62,393 nt of DNA from Alangreenwoodia sp964438605 (lineage in GTDB: Bacteria; Bacillota; Clostridia; Peptostreptococcales; Anaerovoracaceae): the NCBI GenBank assembly GCA_964438605.1, contig CAYTKT010000007.1, positions 1-62,393 on the forward strand. The letters are read 5' to 3'. A model generated the notes under the pieces. It was given only the letters and a program-made list of their open reading frames with translations, ran no database searches and was not told where the DNA came from. Position numbers and translations under genes: made by a program. Below are positions 54,928 to 62,393 of this stretch, piece by piece (the stretch's first letter is position 1; every line of letters starts with the position of its first letter).

Positions 54928-55542
54928 ATGAAAAAATCACTTATTCTCATTCTGTCGCTGATGGTAGCGCTTTCGTTTTCGCTGACAGCATGTGGAGAAA
55001 ACGGGGATTCAGTCGAAGGTTCCGGTAATTCTGTTCAGGATGAACTCAGTGTTGATATGAATGACGAACCGCTTAGCGTCGATCCGGGTGAATTATCGTC
55101 CGATCCGGAAGTAGAGCCTGACATTCAGAGTACGGACGAGCCTGAAGTACCAGTGACACCGTCTTCAGACACGGGCCAGAGCAGCACTCAAACGGCAAAA
55201 TCTGATTCTCAGGCAAGCACGCCGTCTCAGAGCAAAACGTCTCAGAAGCCGGCTCAACAGCCTTCCAAAACTCAGACATCGTCTCAATCATCACAGTCTG
55301 CTCAGCCGGCACAGACGACGCAGCCTGAAACGACGCAAACACAGGCGCCGTCTAAGGCTACGGCGCAGTCTTATATCGGAAAGAGTGCTTCTGCGTTGAT
55401 TGCGGCAATCGGTTCGCCGCTGTCTTCTGATTATTCGTCCAGCTGCCTGGGTGATGGTGAGGATGGCGAGCTTCATTATGATGGATTTACCGTTTATACA
55501 TATCGTGAAAACGGTCAGGAACGAGTGGAGGACGTTGAATAA
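54928..55542 (+). CDS. Small lipoprotein with Gln/Ser/Thr-rich linker
   Basis: 204 residues. Start at 54928 (MKKSLILILSLMVALSFSLT) with TGGAGGTG upstream; the earlier in-frame ATG lacks a site. Lipobox LTAC puts the lipid on Cys 22. Residues about 75-145 are a low-complexity Ser/Gln/Thr/Pro linker. A short conserved-looking C-terminal domain (SYIGKSASALIAAIGSPLSS, then GELHYDGFTVYTY) follows, resembling small beta modules of wall-associated lipoproteins. It is 60 bp after the DHHW gene and probably belongs to the same envelope cluster. Function unknown. Confidence 0.75.
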   Translation: MKKSLILILSLMVALSFSLTACGENGDSVEGSGNSVQDELSVDMNDEPLSVDPGELSSDPEVEPDIQSTDEPEVPVTPSSDTGQSSTQTAKSDSQASTPSQSKTSQKPAQQPSKTQTSSQSSQSAQPAQTTQPETTQTQAPSKATAQSYIGKSASALIAAIGSPLSSDYSSSCLGDGEDGELHYDGFTVYTYRENGQERVEDVE

Positions 55543-55746
55543 AAACACCTTGGTACAATCGGCGGATCGGTATATCTTTTCTTGCGGCATTTATTTGGAG
55601 AACGACATTCGTTGCTCAAAGCGTTGGAACGGAATATATCGGTCCGTTCGCATTTAATATGTTAAGATCGGTTTTGACAGGGATTTTTGCTGCCCGTTAT
55701 TGTGGTTATGAGTCTTGAATCTGTCGTTTCCGTCATTGCAGAATGA
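55539..55746 (+). pseudogene. EamA/DMT transporter remnant, frameshifted
   Basis: The frame reads RRIGISFLAAFIWRTTFVAQ, then SVGTEYIGPFAFNMLRSVLT and GIF. This is the first helix and conserved loop of EamA-family drug/metabolite transporters (typically WGTTFVAQ...GPFTFNALR). After GIF the frame shifts and continues LLPVIVVMSLESV, which again fits. The start codon and the remaining eight helices are missing; it begins at the stop of the lipoprotein gene. The W-R-T-T replacing W-G-T-T supports decay. Confidence 0.8.
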
Positions 55747-56033
55747 GTGCTTCTCCATCAGAGGATGGGGAGGGAAGCGTTGTTCGGATGTTTTTTTATA
55801 TTGATCGTAATTGTTTCGCACAGTTACCGGAAAAACGATAAATCGCAGTAAATAAAATTAATCGGACAGGCTGAATTCCTTTTTTCAGGAAAAACGGGTG
55901 GAATTTTTAGAAAATTCATTGGATTTACCGGCTTTGCGCCGCTGCTGTAAGCGCAGCCGAAATTACGGCAGTGCTGTCCAAATGGCTGTTTTGTACCGCT
56001 GCTATCTCTTAGTTTTTTCGGATGAATTAAGCA
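55747..56033 (+). other. Non-coding stretch
   Basis: Holds a hairpin near 55748-55782 (CTTCTCCATC with GATGGGGAGG) followed at a distance by a T run, probably a terminator for the lipoprotein transcript. Otherwise nothing recognised. Confidence 0.4.
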
Positions 56034-56062
56034 TTGACTAACTTTTTGGAGAGTTTTATAAT
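56034..56062 (+). promoter_or_regulatory. Promoter of the ABC uptake operon
   Basis: TTGACT (56034-56039), 17 bases, TATAAT (56057-56062). A leader of about 215 bases follows; it includes a GAAGG/CCTTC hairpin but no riboswitch I recognise. Confidence 0.8.
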
Positions 56063-56285
56063 GTTAATTATTAAATGTTTCATATAAATGAAGGGAGTTA
56101 TTCCTTCTGCAACTCCGAACGCAGTCTTACATTTTGGCGGAAATGCGTTTTAATTTTTCACCGTCGCTTTATCGCCTAACAGTAGGTGTGTGAAATAAAA
56201 AATGTACGGCATATATAGTGAAAACTTTCGCAGTCTGTCATGTGAGATATTCGGGGAAAATGCATTTATAGAGAGGTAAAAAGCA

Positions 56286-57320
56286 ATGAAAAAGAAAAGC
56301 AAGATTGTATCAGTCCTGTTAGTGATGGTATTGGTACTCGTAGCCATGACAGGCTGCGGCAGCGGTAACAGCAGCGGCAGTGCTGACAATCAGTCTTCCG
56401 CAGGTTCGTCAGAAGGAACCGGAAAGGTTTATAACATCGGTATCGTTCAGCAGCTCGAACATCCGGCCCTTGATGAAGCGACAGAGGGTTTCCAGCAGGC
56501 GCTGGTCGATAAGCTCGGTGAAGATGGCGTAAAATTTGACTTGCAGAATGCTCAGAATGAGCAGGCCAATTGTACGACAATCAGTCAGGGCTTCGTTTCT
56601 CAGAACGTTGATTTGATTCTCGCAAACGCGACGACAGCACTTCAGTCCGCAGCGGCGGCAACGGCTGATATTCCTATCGTCGGTACGAGTATTACGGACT
56701 ACGCGACTGCATTGAATATTGACGATTGGTCAGGTTCTACCGGTACTAATGTCACAGGTACTTCCGATCTGGCTCCGCTTGAAGAACAGGCAGCAATGAT
56801 CCTTGAACTCGTTCCTGACGCAAAACAGGTAGGACTTCTCTATTGCTCCGCAGAACCAAATTCCGTATATCAGATTAAACAGGTTGAAAAATATCTCGAC
56901 GAACATGACGTTGCATACAAAGAGTACGGCGCTGCTGATTCCAACGAAATCCAGGCGGTGACTACGACTGCAGTTAACGAATGTGACGTTCTCTATATTC
57001 CTACCGATAATACAATGGCTGGCAGCACAGAAGCTGTAAACAATGTAGCTCTGCCGGCAAAGGTTCCTGTCATCGCTGGTGAAGAAGGCATCTGTGAAGG
57101 ATGCGGTATCGCAACTCTGACGATCGACTATTATGATATCGGATACGAAGCCGGTCTTATGGCATATGAAATTCTCGTAAACGGCGATGATCCGGGTACG
57201 ATGGAAATTCGGACCGCTGAAAACGTAGTAAAGAAATACAATCCTGAAATCTGCACAGCACTCAATATCACTGTCCCTGATGGCTATGAAGCAATCGAGA
57301 CGGAGGCGGACGCGGAATAG
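56286..57320 (+). CDS. ABC transporter substrate-binding lipoprotein (TrpX-like)
   Basis: Solute-binding protein of 344 residues, of the ABC_sub_bind (PF04392) type. Lipobox MTGC (Cys near residue 23). Family landmarks: YNIGIVQQLEHPALDEATEG at the start of the mature domain, NADLIL-like NVDLILANATTALQ, DIPIVGTSITDY, GLLYCSAEPNS and DVLYIPTDNTMAGS. GAGAGG precedes the ATG. It is followed by the permease and ATPase genes. Relatives in streptococci take up tryptophan or other aromatic amino acids; the substrate here is not proven. Confidence 0.92.
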   Translation: MKKKSKIVSVLLVMVLVLVAMTGCGSGNSSGSADNQSSAGSSEGTGKVYNIGIVQQLEHPALDEATEGFQQALVDKLGEDGVKFDLQNAQNEQANCTTISQGFVSQNVDLILANATTALQSAAAATADIPIVGTSITDYATALNIDDWSGSTGTNVTGTSDLAPLEEQAAMILELVPDAKQVGLLYCSAEPNSVYQIKQVEKYLDEHDVAYKEYGAADSNEIQAVTTTAVNECDVLYIPTDNTMAGSTEAVNNVALPAKVPVIAGEEGICEGCGIATLTIDYYDIGYEAGLMAYEILVNGDDPGTMEIRTAENVVKKYNPEICTALNITVPDGYEAIETEADAE

Positions 57321-57380
57321 AATAATTAAAGGTAAGCCCCTCTGAGAGCCGCTTTCATGCGGGAGGGGCCGCAATTCACA

Positions 57381-57416
57381 CCAGCGATGGGCCGCGCGTG
57401 CTTGTCGCTGGTTTTT
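57381..57416 (+). terminator. Partial terminator between binding protein and permease
   Basis: CCAGCGA pairs with TCGCTGG across a 17-base loop, then TTTTT. A second hairpin (CCCCT...CCGC/GCGG...AGGGG) stands at about 57337-57368. Such elements keep the binding-protein message more abundant than the permease message. Confidence 0.7.
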
Positions 57417-57438
57417 GTATTTGCATGGGAGGAAAAAT

Positions 57439-58362
57439 ATGGGACTCGAAATTATGGATTTACTCCGGGCCATGCCCGGATCGATCGCTCAGGGACTGAT
57501 CTGGGGAATCATGGCTATCGGTGTGTACATAACATTCCGGCTGCTCAATTATGCGGATCTGACGGTAGACGGGTCCCTCGGCCTGGGTGGCGCAGTGGCC
57601 GTTATGCTTATTCTTCACGGATATTCGCCAACACTCGTCCTTATCGTATCTTTTATTTCCGGTCTGCTGGCAGGCCTTGTGACGGGACTGCTCCATACTG
57701 CGCTTGGAATCCCGGACATTCTGGCCGGTATTTTGACACAGATCGCGCTTTATTCGGTCAATTTGAATATCATGGGGCGTTCAAATCAGGCGGTCAGCGT
57801 TGACAAATACCCACTGATCGTTTCACTGCGCTATATTCCGCACGCAATCGTCATTAGCGCTATCTTTGTTGTCTTGATTATCGCAGTGTTATGCTGGTTT
57901 TTTGCTACGGAACAGGGATACACTATCAGGGCTACGGGCTGCAATGAAAACATGGCACGTGCTCAGGGAATCAATACATCAAAATCAAAAGTCATTGGTC
58001 TGGCGCTGAGCAACGGTCTCGTCGGCCTTTCCGGCGGCCTGATCGCACAGTATTCGGGCAATTCTGACGTCAATATGGGGCGCGGCGCCATCGTTATCGG
58101 ACTGGCAGCCGTCATTATCGGTGAAGTAATTGGACACGCACTATTCAAAAGACGTATGAATTTCGCTCTCAACCTGTTTTTCGCGGCTTTCGGCGCGGTA
58201 ATCTACTATTTGGTTATTACGTTCGTCCTCTGGCTTGGCTTGTCGTCCCAGAACCTGAAGTTGTTCTCAGCTATCGTTGTAGCACTGTTCCTGGCAGTTC
58301 CATATCTGAAAAATAAATACAGTGCTTCCTTTATGAAGGCCGCAAAGAGGGGGTCGGAATAA
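57439..58362 (+). CDS. ABC transporter permease (TrpY-like)
   Basis: Integral membrane subunit, 307 residues with about eight hydrophobic spans, of the branched-chain amino-acid permease superfamily as used with ABC_sub_bind proteins. Start at 57439 (MGLEIMDLLRAMPGSIAQGL) with GGGAGG 7 bases upstream; the in-frame ATG 8 codons earlier is inside the terminator stem. The segment YTIRATGCNENMARAQGIN is the cytoplasmic loop that contacts the ATPase. The stop is 1 bp before the ATPase start. Confidence 0.92.
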   Translation: MGLEIMDLLRAMPGSIAQGLIWGIMAIGVYITFRLLNYADLTVDGSLGLGGAVAVMLILHGYSPTLVLIVSFISGLLAGLVTGLLHTALGIPDILAGILTQIALYSVNLNIMGRSNQAVSVDKYPLIVSLRYIPHAIVISAIFVVLIIAVLCWFFATEQGYTIRATGCNENMARAQGINTSKSKVIGLALSNGLVGLSGGLIAQYSGNSDVNMGRGAIVIGLAAVIIGEVIGHALFKRRMNFALNLFFAAFGAVIYYLVITFVLWLGLSSQNLKLFSAIVVALFLAVPYLKNKYSASFMKAAKRGSE

Positions 58363-58363
58363 A

Positions 58364-59161
58364 ATGCTTGAAATTAAAAATATTTATAAAATATTTAATA
58401 AAGGGACGGTAAACGAGCGCAAAGCACTCAACGGGGTATCATTGAAGCTTGACGACGGTGATTTTGTTACGATTATCGGTGGCAATGGCGCGGGAAAGTC
58501 AACAATGCTTAACGCAGTGGCAGGCGTCTGGCCGGTGGATTCCGGCTCAATTATTATTGACGGCGTCAATGTTACGGGTTTGCCGGAGTATAAGCGGGCA
58601 AAATATCTTGGGAGAGTTTTCCAGGATCCGATGAACGGCACGGCTGCCGACATGGAGATTCAGGAAAATCTGGCAATTGCGATGAAGCGCGGCCAGAAAA
58701 GGTCACTGCATATGGGCGTTCCAAGAAAAGAAAAAGAACGTTTTCGTGAAATGCTCAAGGAACTGGATCTCGGACTGGAAGACAGACTTTCGTCGAAAGT
58801 GGGCCTGCTTTCCGGCGGCCAGCGTCAGGCACTGACGCTGTTGATGGCCACGATTCAGAAGCCAAATCTGCTGTTGCTCGATGAGCATACGGCGGCGCTT
58901 GATCCGAAGACTGCTGCCAAGGTTCTTGCGCTTTCTGATAAGATTATTGCGGAGAATCATCTGACGGCGATGATGGTCACTCATAATATGAATGACGCTA
59001 TTGCCAATGGAAACAGACTTATCATGATGAATGAAGGTCAGATTATTCTCGACATTAGTGGTGAGGAAAAGAAGAAGCTGACTGTTGAGGATCTGCTTCA
59101 AAAGTTCGAGCAGGTCAGTGGTGAAAAATTTGCAAATGACGAAGCGCTGCTTTCTTCATAA
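58364..59161 (+). CDS. ABC transporter ATP-binding protein (TrpZ-like)
   Basis: ATPase of 265 residues. Walker A GGNGAGKST, signature LSGGQRQALTLL, Walker B LLLLDEHTAALDPKT (the DEHTAALD form is typical of this subfamily), H-loop MVTHNMNDAI. It ends the three-gene operon that begins at 56286. The stop is followed within 40 bp by a run of strong hairpins. Together the genes form an importer, probably for an amino acid. Confidence 0.94.
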   Translation: MLEIKNIYKIFNKGTVNERKALNGVSLKLDDGDFVTIIGGNGAGKSTMLNAVAGVWPVDSGSIIIDGVNVTGLPEYKRAKYLGRVFQDPMNGTAADMEIQENLAIAMKRGQKRSLHMGVPRKEKERFREMLKELDLGLEDRLSSKVGLLSGGQRQALTLLMATIQKPNLLLLDEHTAALDPKTAAKVLALSDKIIAENHLTAMMVTHNMNDAIANGNRLIMMNEGQIILDISGEEKKKLTVEDLLQKFEQVSGEKFANDEALLSS

Positions 59162-59197
59162 GTTTGTTTTTTATAAGCTTTGATTATGTGTATGAAT

Positions 59198-59496
59198 ATC
59201 AATCGTGCTGGCGGGTCCAGACCATGCCCCTTCGGGCGTGGTCTGGACCCGCCAGCACGATTGATGCCTGATTGACAGGCGACGACGGACGATCGTTTTT
59301 GCCGTTATGCGCAGATATGTTTGTAGGCTGTAGGGAGTTGCACAGGTGCGCAACTCCCTGCAGCAAAACGGCTCCGGTTTATTTTGTAAAGATTTTGCAG
59401 GAAATTCACTGTTTTCATCAGGGTTTCAGCTGCGGCGCTCTTGCCGCAGCTGAAACAGTCGCAAAAAACTCACTCTGCCCGATGAAAATATCGGGC
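59198..59496. repeat. Chain of five perfect or near-perfect hairpins
   Basis: Successive inverted repeats: 59198-59265 (32-bp stem, one G-U, loop CTTC), 59266-59280 (5 bp), 59327-59364 (15 bp, 8-base loop), 59423-59456 (14 bp, loop GCTCTT) and 59477-59496 (7 bp). None is followed by a proper T run on either strand. The first may still end the ABC operon, but the series is more than one terminator needs. There is no credible gene in 59162-59728. Confidence 0.85.
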
Positions 59497-59728
59497 TTGA
59501 TTGCATTTCTGAAAAATTGTTTTTTCATATGCGAAAATATTTTTTTTATGTACAATCTACGAATATTGAGTATAATTGAAGTGGTCAATGCGGCAATCCT
59601 GTACATATTCAATGCATTGGAATACGAAGCATCAGGCATGGCTTAGTATGATCCGATAAGATTTAGTACGGCTTGGCTGCAACGGCTTATCTAAATAAGG
59701 CAAATGAAATATAAAAGGAGAAAAGACA

Positions 59729-61072
59729 ATGGCACTTACTAATGCATATCTTAAAGGCGTCTATGACGAACTTGCTGAACGTTATTCCTATCAACCGGAA
59801 TATCTCCAGGCTGTGTTCGAAGTACTTGAATCTTTGCAGCCGCTGGTAGAGAAAGAACCGAAATATCAGGAAAACGCTGTAATCGAACGTATTGTTGAAC
59901 CTGAAAGGCTCATCCAGTTTAAAGTTGTTTGGGAAGACGATAACGGCAAAATCCAGGTCAACAGAGGCTATCGCGTGCAATTTAATTCCACGATCGGGCC
60001 TTATAAGGGCGGTCTTCGCTTCCATCCGAGCGTAAACGCATCCATCCTGAAGTTCCTCGGTTTTGAGCAGATATTCAAGAATTCTTTGACGGGCCTTCCT
60101 ATGGGCGGCGGTAAGGGCGGCTCCGATTTCGACCCTAAAGGTAAATCTGACGCGGAGGTTATGCGTTTCTGCCAAGCGTTCATGACAGAGCTTTCCAAGC
60201 ACATCGGTGCTGATACAGACGTTCCTGCCGGCGATATCGGTGTAGGCGGCCGGGAAATCGGATATATGTTCGGTCAGTACAAGAAACTCAGAAACGAGTT
60301 TGTAGGCGTTCTCACAGGGAAAGGCCTTGACTGGGGCGGATCTCTTGCACGTACAGAGGCGACAGGCTACGGCCTTTGCTACTATACTGACGAAATGCTC
60401 AAAGCAAACGGCAAGTCCTTCGAGGGAAAGAGAGTCGTAATTTCCGGCAGTGGTAATGTGGCGATTTATGCAAACCAGAAGGCAACCCAGCTCGGCGGCA
60501 AAGTTATCGCAATGAGTGATTCCAATGGCTATATCGTTGATGAAAACGGCATTGACTATACGGTTATCAAGGAAATTAAAGAAGTGAAAAGAGCGCGCAT
60601 CAAGACTTACCTCGACTATGTTCCTTCGGCAAAGTATGTAGAAGGCAGCACCGGCATCTGGTCAGTCGCTTGTGACATCGCGCTTCCTTGTGCTACACAG
60701 AATGAGCTTGATGGTGCGTCCGCTGAAACACTTATTAAGAACGGCGTAATCGCAGTAGCAGAAGGTGCTAATATGCCTTCCACCCCGGAAGCAGTAGCAG
60801 CATTCCACAAGGCGGGTGTTCTCTTTGGACCTGCAAAGGCTTCCAACGCCGGCGGCGTAGCAACTTCCGGTCTCGAAATGTCTCAGAACAGTATGCGTAT
60901 GTCTTGGACTTTTGAGGAAACAGATGAAAAGCTCCGTAACATCATGAAAAACATTTACAAAAATTGCGCTGAAGCTGCGGCAGAAGTCGGCTGCGGTGGT
61001 GATTTGGTAGTAGGCGCAAATGTTGCGGGCTTCAAAAAAGTTGCTGACGCAATGATCGCTCAGGGACTCTAA
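59729..61072 (+). CDS. gdhA: NADP-specific glutamate dehydrogenase
   Basis: Interconverts 2-oxoglutarate plus ammonia and glutamate; 447 residues, the length of the hexameric NADP type. The active-site segment PMGGGKGGSDFDPKGKSDAE carries the catalytic Lys, and VPAGDIGVGGREIGYMFGQY, TGYGLCYYTDEML and the dinucleotide motif VVISGSGNVAIYANQKA follow. AAAGGAG precedes the ATG. The gene stands alone with its own terminator. It may serve ammonia assimilation or amino-acid fermentation. Confidence 0.96.
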   Translation: MALTNAYLKGVYDELAERYSYQPEYLQAVFEVLESLQPLVEKEPKYQENAVIERIVEPERLIQFKVVWEDDNGKIQVNRGYRVQFNSTIGPYKGGLRFHPSVNASILKFLGFEQIFKNSLTGLPMGGGKGGSDFDPKGKSDAEVMRFCQAFMTELSKHIGADTDVPAGDIGVGGREIGYMFGQYKKLRNEFVGVLTGKGLDWGGSLARTEATGYGLCYYTDEMLKANGKSFEGKRVVISGSGNVAIYANQKATQLGGKVIAMSDSNGYIVDENGIDYTVIKEIKEVKRARIKTYLDYVPSAKYVEGSTGIWSVACDIALPCATQNELDGASAETLIKNGVIAVAEGANMPSTPEAVAAFHKAGVLFGPAKASNAGGVATSGLEMSQNSMRMSWTFEETDEKLRNIMKNIYKNCAEAAAEVGCGGDLVVGANVAGFKKVADAMIAQGL

Positions 61073-61231
61073 GATAAACGGAAGACATCGGCATATCAGC
61101 ATATTGGCGTTTCATGGAGGAGTTGTGACGGGAATAAATCAATATGGACGTGCAGACGCCTGCAGAAAACAGTGGAAAAAAGATGAATGTTATGCCGGAA
61201 AAAATAAGTAATGTGAAATAATATGAAAACG

Positions 61232-61268
61232 AAAGACTGCGGAGATCACTTTTTCGCAGTCTTTTTTG
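61232..61268 (+). terminator. Terminator after gdhA
   Basis: AAAGACTGCG pairs with CGCAGTCTTT, then TTTTGC, about 160 bases after the stop codon. Confidence 0.85.
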
Positions 61269-61427
61269 CATGATCTGGTGCGATAATACTTTTACAGCAT
61301 AATGATGGGATGGTTCATTAAGTTAATGTTAGTATTAATTTGGTAAAAATTTGTTTTTCATGGTCAAGAGAACAGTACTGTGATAAACTGATATAGTATG
61401 GATTTACTCGATTTATCTATGTAAGAA
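61269..61427 (+). other. Non-coding stretch
   Basis: Between the gdhA terminator and the next promoter. It contains a 10-bp palindrome, ACAGTACTGT (about 61372-61381), and A/T-rich DNA; no gene is seen. Confidence 0.35.
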
Positions 61428-61457
61428 TTGTTTGTCCGAGAAGGAAAGTGGTATGAT
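61428..61457 (+). promoter_or_regulatory. Possible promoter of the aldolase gene
   Basis: TTGTTT (61428-61433), 18 bases, TATGAT (61452-61457). It leaves a leader of about 140 bases. Confidence 0.4.
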
Positions 61458-61601
61458 GACAGGGATGAGAAAAACTCTGGGTCACTCATAGGGATAATGT
61501 ATAGTGGATGATACTTGATGAACAAACTGTATATTGCAGTTTGACTTTGAAAGAGGTATGTTTTTCACATTCTTGGTACGAGAAAAGAAAGGAGTCAATT
61601 T

Positions 61602-62246
61602 ATGCAAATTTTTATAGATACAGCCAATGTGGATGAAATCCGCGAGGCGGCATCATGGGGAATCCTCTCAGGAGTTACGACAAATCCGAGCCTAATTGCA
61701 AAAGAAGGCCGTGATTTTAAAGAAGTTGTCAAAGAAATTACTCAGATTGTCGATGGATCCGTCAGCGCGGAGGTTTTGTCTGACGACGTAGAAGGTATGA
61801 TCGAAGAAGCAAAGGATCTTGCACAGATTCATCCGAATGTTACGGTAAAAATTCCAATGACGGAAGAAGGGCTGAAAGCCGTCAGTGCTGTTTCCAAACT
61901 GGGTATTAAGACAAATGTAACGTTGATATTTTCAGCAGCCCAGGCTCTGCTGGCGGCCCGTGCAGGAGCTGCATATGTAAGCCCTTTCGTTGGCAGGCTT
62001 GACGACATTGGGAATGAAGGACTCCAGGTGGTAAAAGATATTGTAGCGATTTTCTCAATTCACGATATAGATACGAAAATTATCGCAGCCAGCATTCGCA
62101 CGTCAATGCATGTCCTCGAGTGTGCGAAAGCAGGCGCCGATATCGCCACGATTCCGTTCAGTGTATTAAAAAAAATGTTTAAGCATCCGCTGACAGATAA
62201 CGGACTTGCCCGGTTTAAAGAAGACTGGAACAATGCACACAAATAA
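61602..62246 (+). CDS. Fructose-6-phosphate aldolase/small transaldolase
   Basis: Short transaldolase-type TIM barrel of 214 residues (FSA/TalC class). Starts MQIFIDTANVDEIREAASWG and has GVTTNPSLIAKEG, the catalytic Schiff-base Lys in VTVKIPMTEEGLKAV, TLIFSAAQALLAARAGAAYV and SPFVGRLDDIG. AAAGGAG precedes the ATG. Members act either as fructose-6-phosphate aldolase or as transaldolase; sequence alone does not decide between them. It is a single gene here. Confidence 0.92.
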   Translation: MQIFIDTANVDEIREAASWGILSGVTTNPSLIAKEGRDFKEVVKEITQIVDGSVSAEVLSDDVEGMIEEAKDLAQIHPNVTVKIPMTEEGLKAVSAVSKLGIKTNVTLIFSAAQALLAARAGAAYVSPFVGRLDDIGNEGLQVVKDIVAIFSIHDIDTKIIAASIRTSMHVLECAKAGADIATIPFSVLKKMFKHPLTDNGLARFKEDWNNAHK

Positions 62247-62283
62247 GAAGAACAGGTCGTTGGATTGTATAAGATTCGGGATA

Positions 62284-62316
62284 TTACATTTTTCTTCATT
62301 TTTTAGAAAAATGTAA
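62284..62316. repeat. Inverted repeat after the aldolase gene
   Basis: TTACATTTTTCT pairs exactly with AGAAAAATGTAA around a T-rich 9-base loop. There is no T run after it on the plus strand, so a terminator role is uncertain. Confidence 0.55.
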
Positions 62317-62393
62317 AAAAGATATTGACAGAACTCTGATCCCAAATTCGACAGTTATCGAAATGATAAATCCATGAAACCCTTGCAACTGCA

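Noticed and set aside
59272..59646. 124-codon frame across the hairpin chain
   Set aside because: No ribosome binding site and composition dictated by the inverted repeats.

Overview
The window reads as chromosome of an anaerobic Clostridia-type Firmicute. Gram-positive signs are a sortase-type cell-wall signal, S-layer homology (SLH) domains, AGGAGG-type ribosome binding sites, a SAM-I riboswitch before metK, an L10 leader before rplJ, and an L7Ae-like gene between rpoC and rpsL. A family such as Anaerovoracaceae/Family XIII is possible, but that is an inference. No rRNA, CRISPR array or intact insertion sequence was seen.

Layout. 1-13.7 kb is an accessory, surface-oriented stretch: a giant wall-anchored pilin-like adhesin (5' end outside the window), a gene-poor tract with a possible orphan cobalamin riboswitch, a promoter overlapped by a palindrome and low-complexity repeats, a two-gene ABC exporter, a broken SleB-type hydrolase, a large SLH protein and an orphan resolvase-type DNA-binding protein. 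13.7-22.2 kb holds hslO, metK on the minus strand, a MarR regulator, pyrB-pyrI-argF (two carbamoyltransferases side by side), then ddl and a YwiB-like gene. 22.5-26.6 kb is a complete potABCD polyamine operon.

27.7-47 kb is the core transcription/translation block: tRNA-Thr(GGU), tuf, rpmG, secE, nusG, rplKAJL, rpoBC, an L7Ae-like gene, rpsL, rpsG, fusA, tuf. It starts and ends with two almost identical tuf genes. NusG carries an N-terminal and RpoB a C-terminal strongly acidic extension. A group II intron remnant lies between rplL and rpoB.

47-62 kb is mixed: an IS66 remnant, an AAA-ATPase-like/PD-(D/E)XK protein, an SLH gene remnant, an envelope cluster (SLH-transglutaminase protein, MBOAT acyltransferase, AlgJ/AlgX-like DHHW protein, lipoprotein) that probably O-acetylates a surface polymer, a decayed EamA transporter, a TrpXYZ-like ABC uptake operon, a chain of perfect hairpins, gdhA, and a fructose-6-phosphate aldolase/transaldolase-like gene.

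The less familiar material is mostly non-coding or domain-level: the hairpin chain at 59.2-59.5 kb, the acidic tails on NusG and RpoB, an apparent two-state leader before the L7Ae-rpsL-rpsG-fusA-tuf genes, a 40-bp degenerate tandem repeat before ddl, and a possible structured RNA at 9.1-9.25 kb. I did not find a clear new defence or mobile system.
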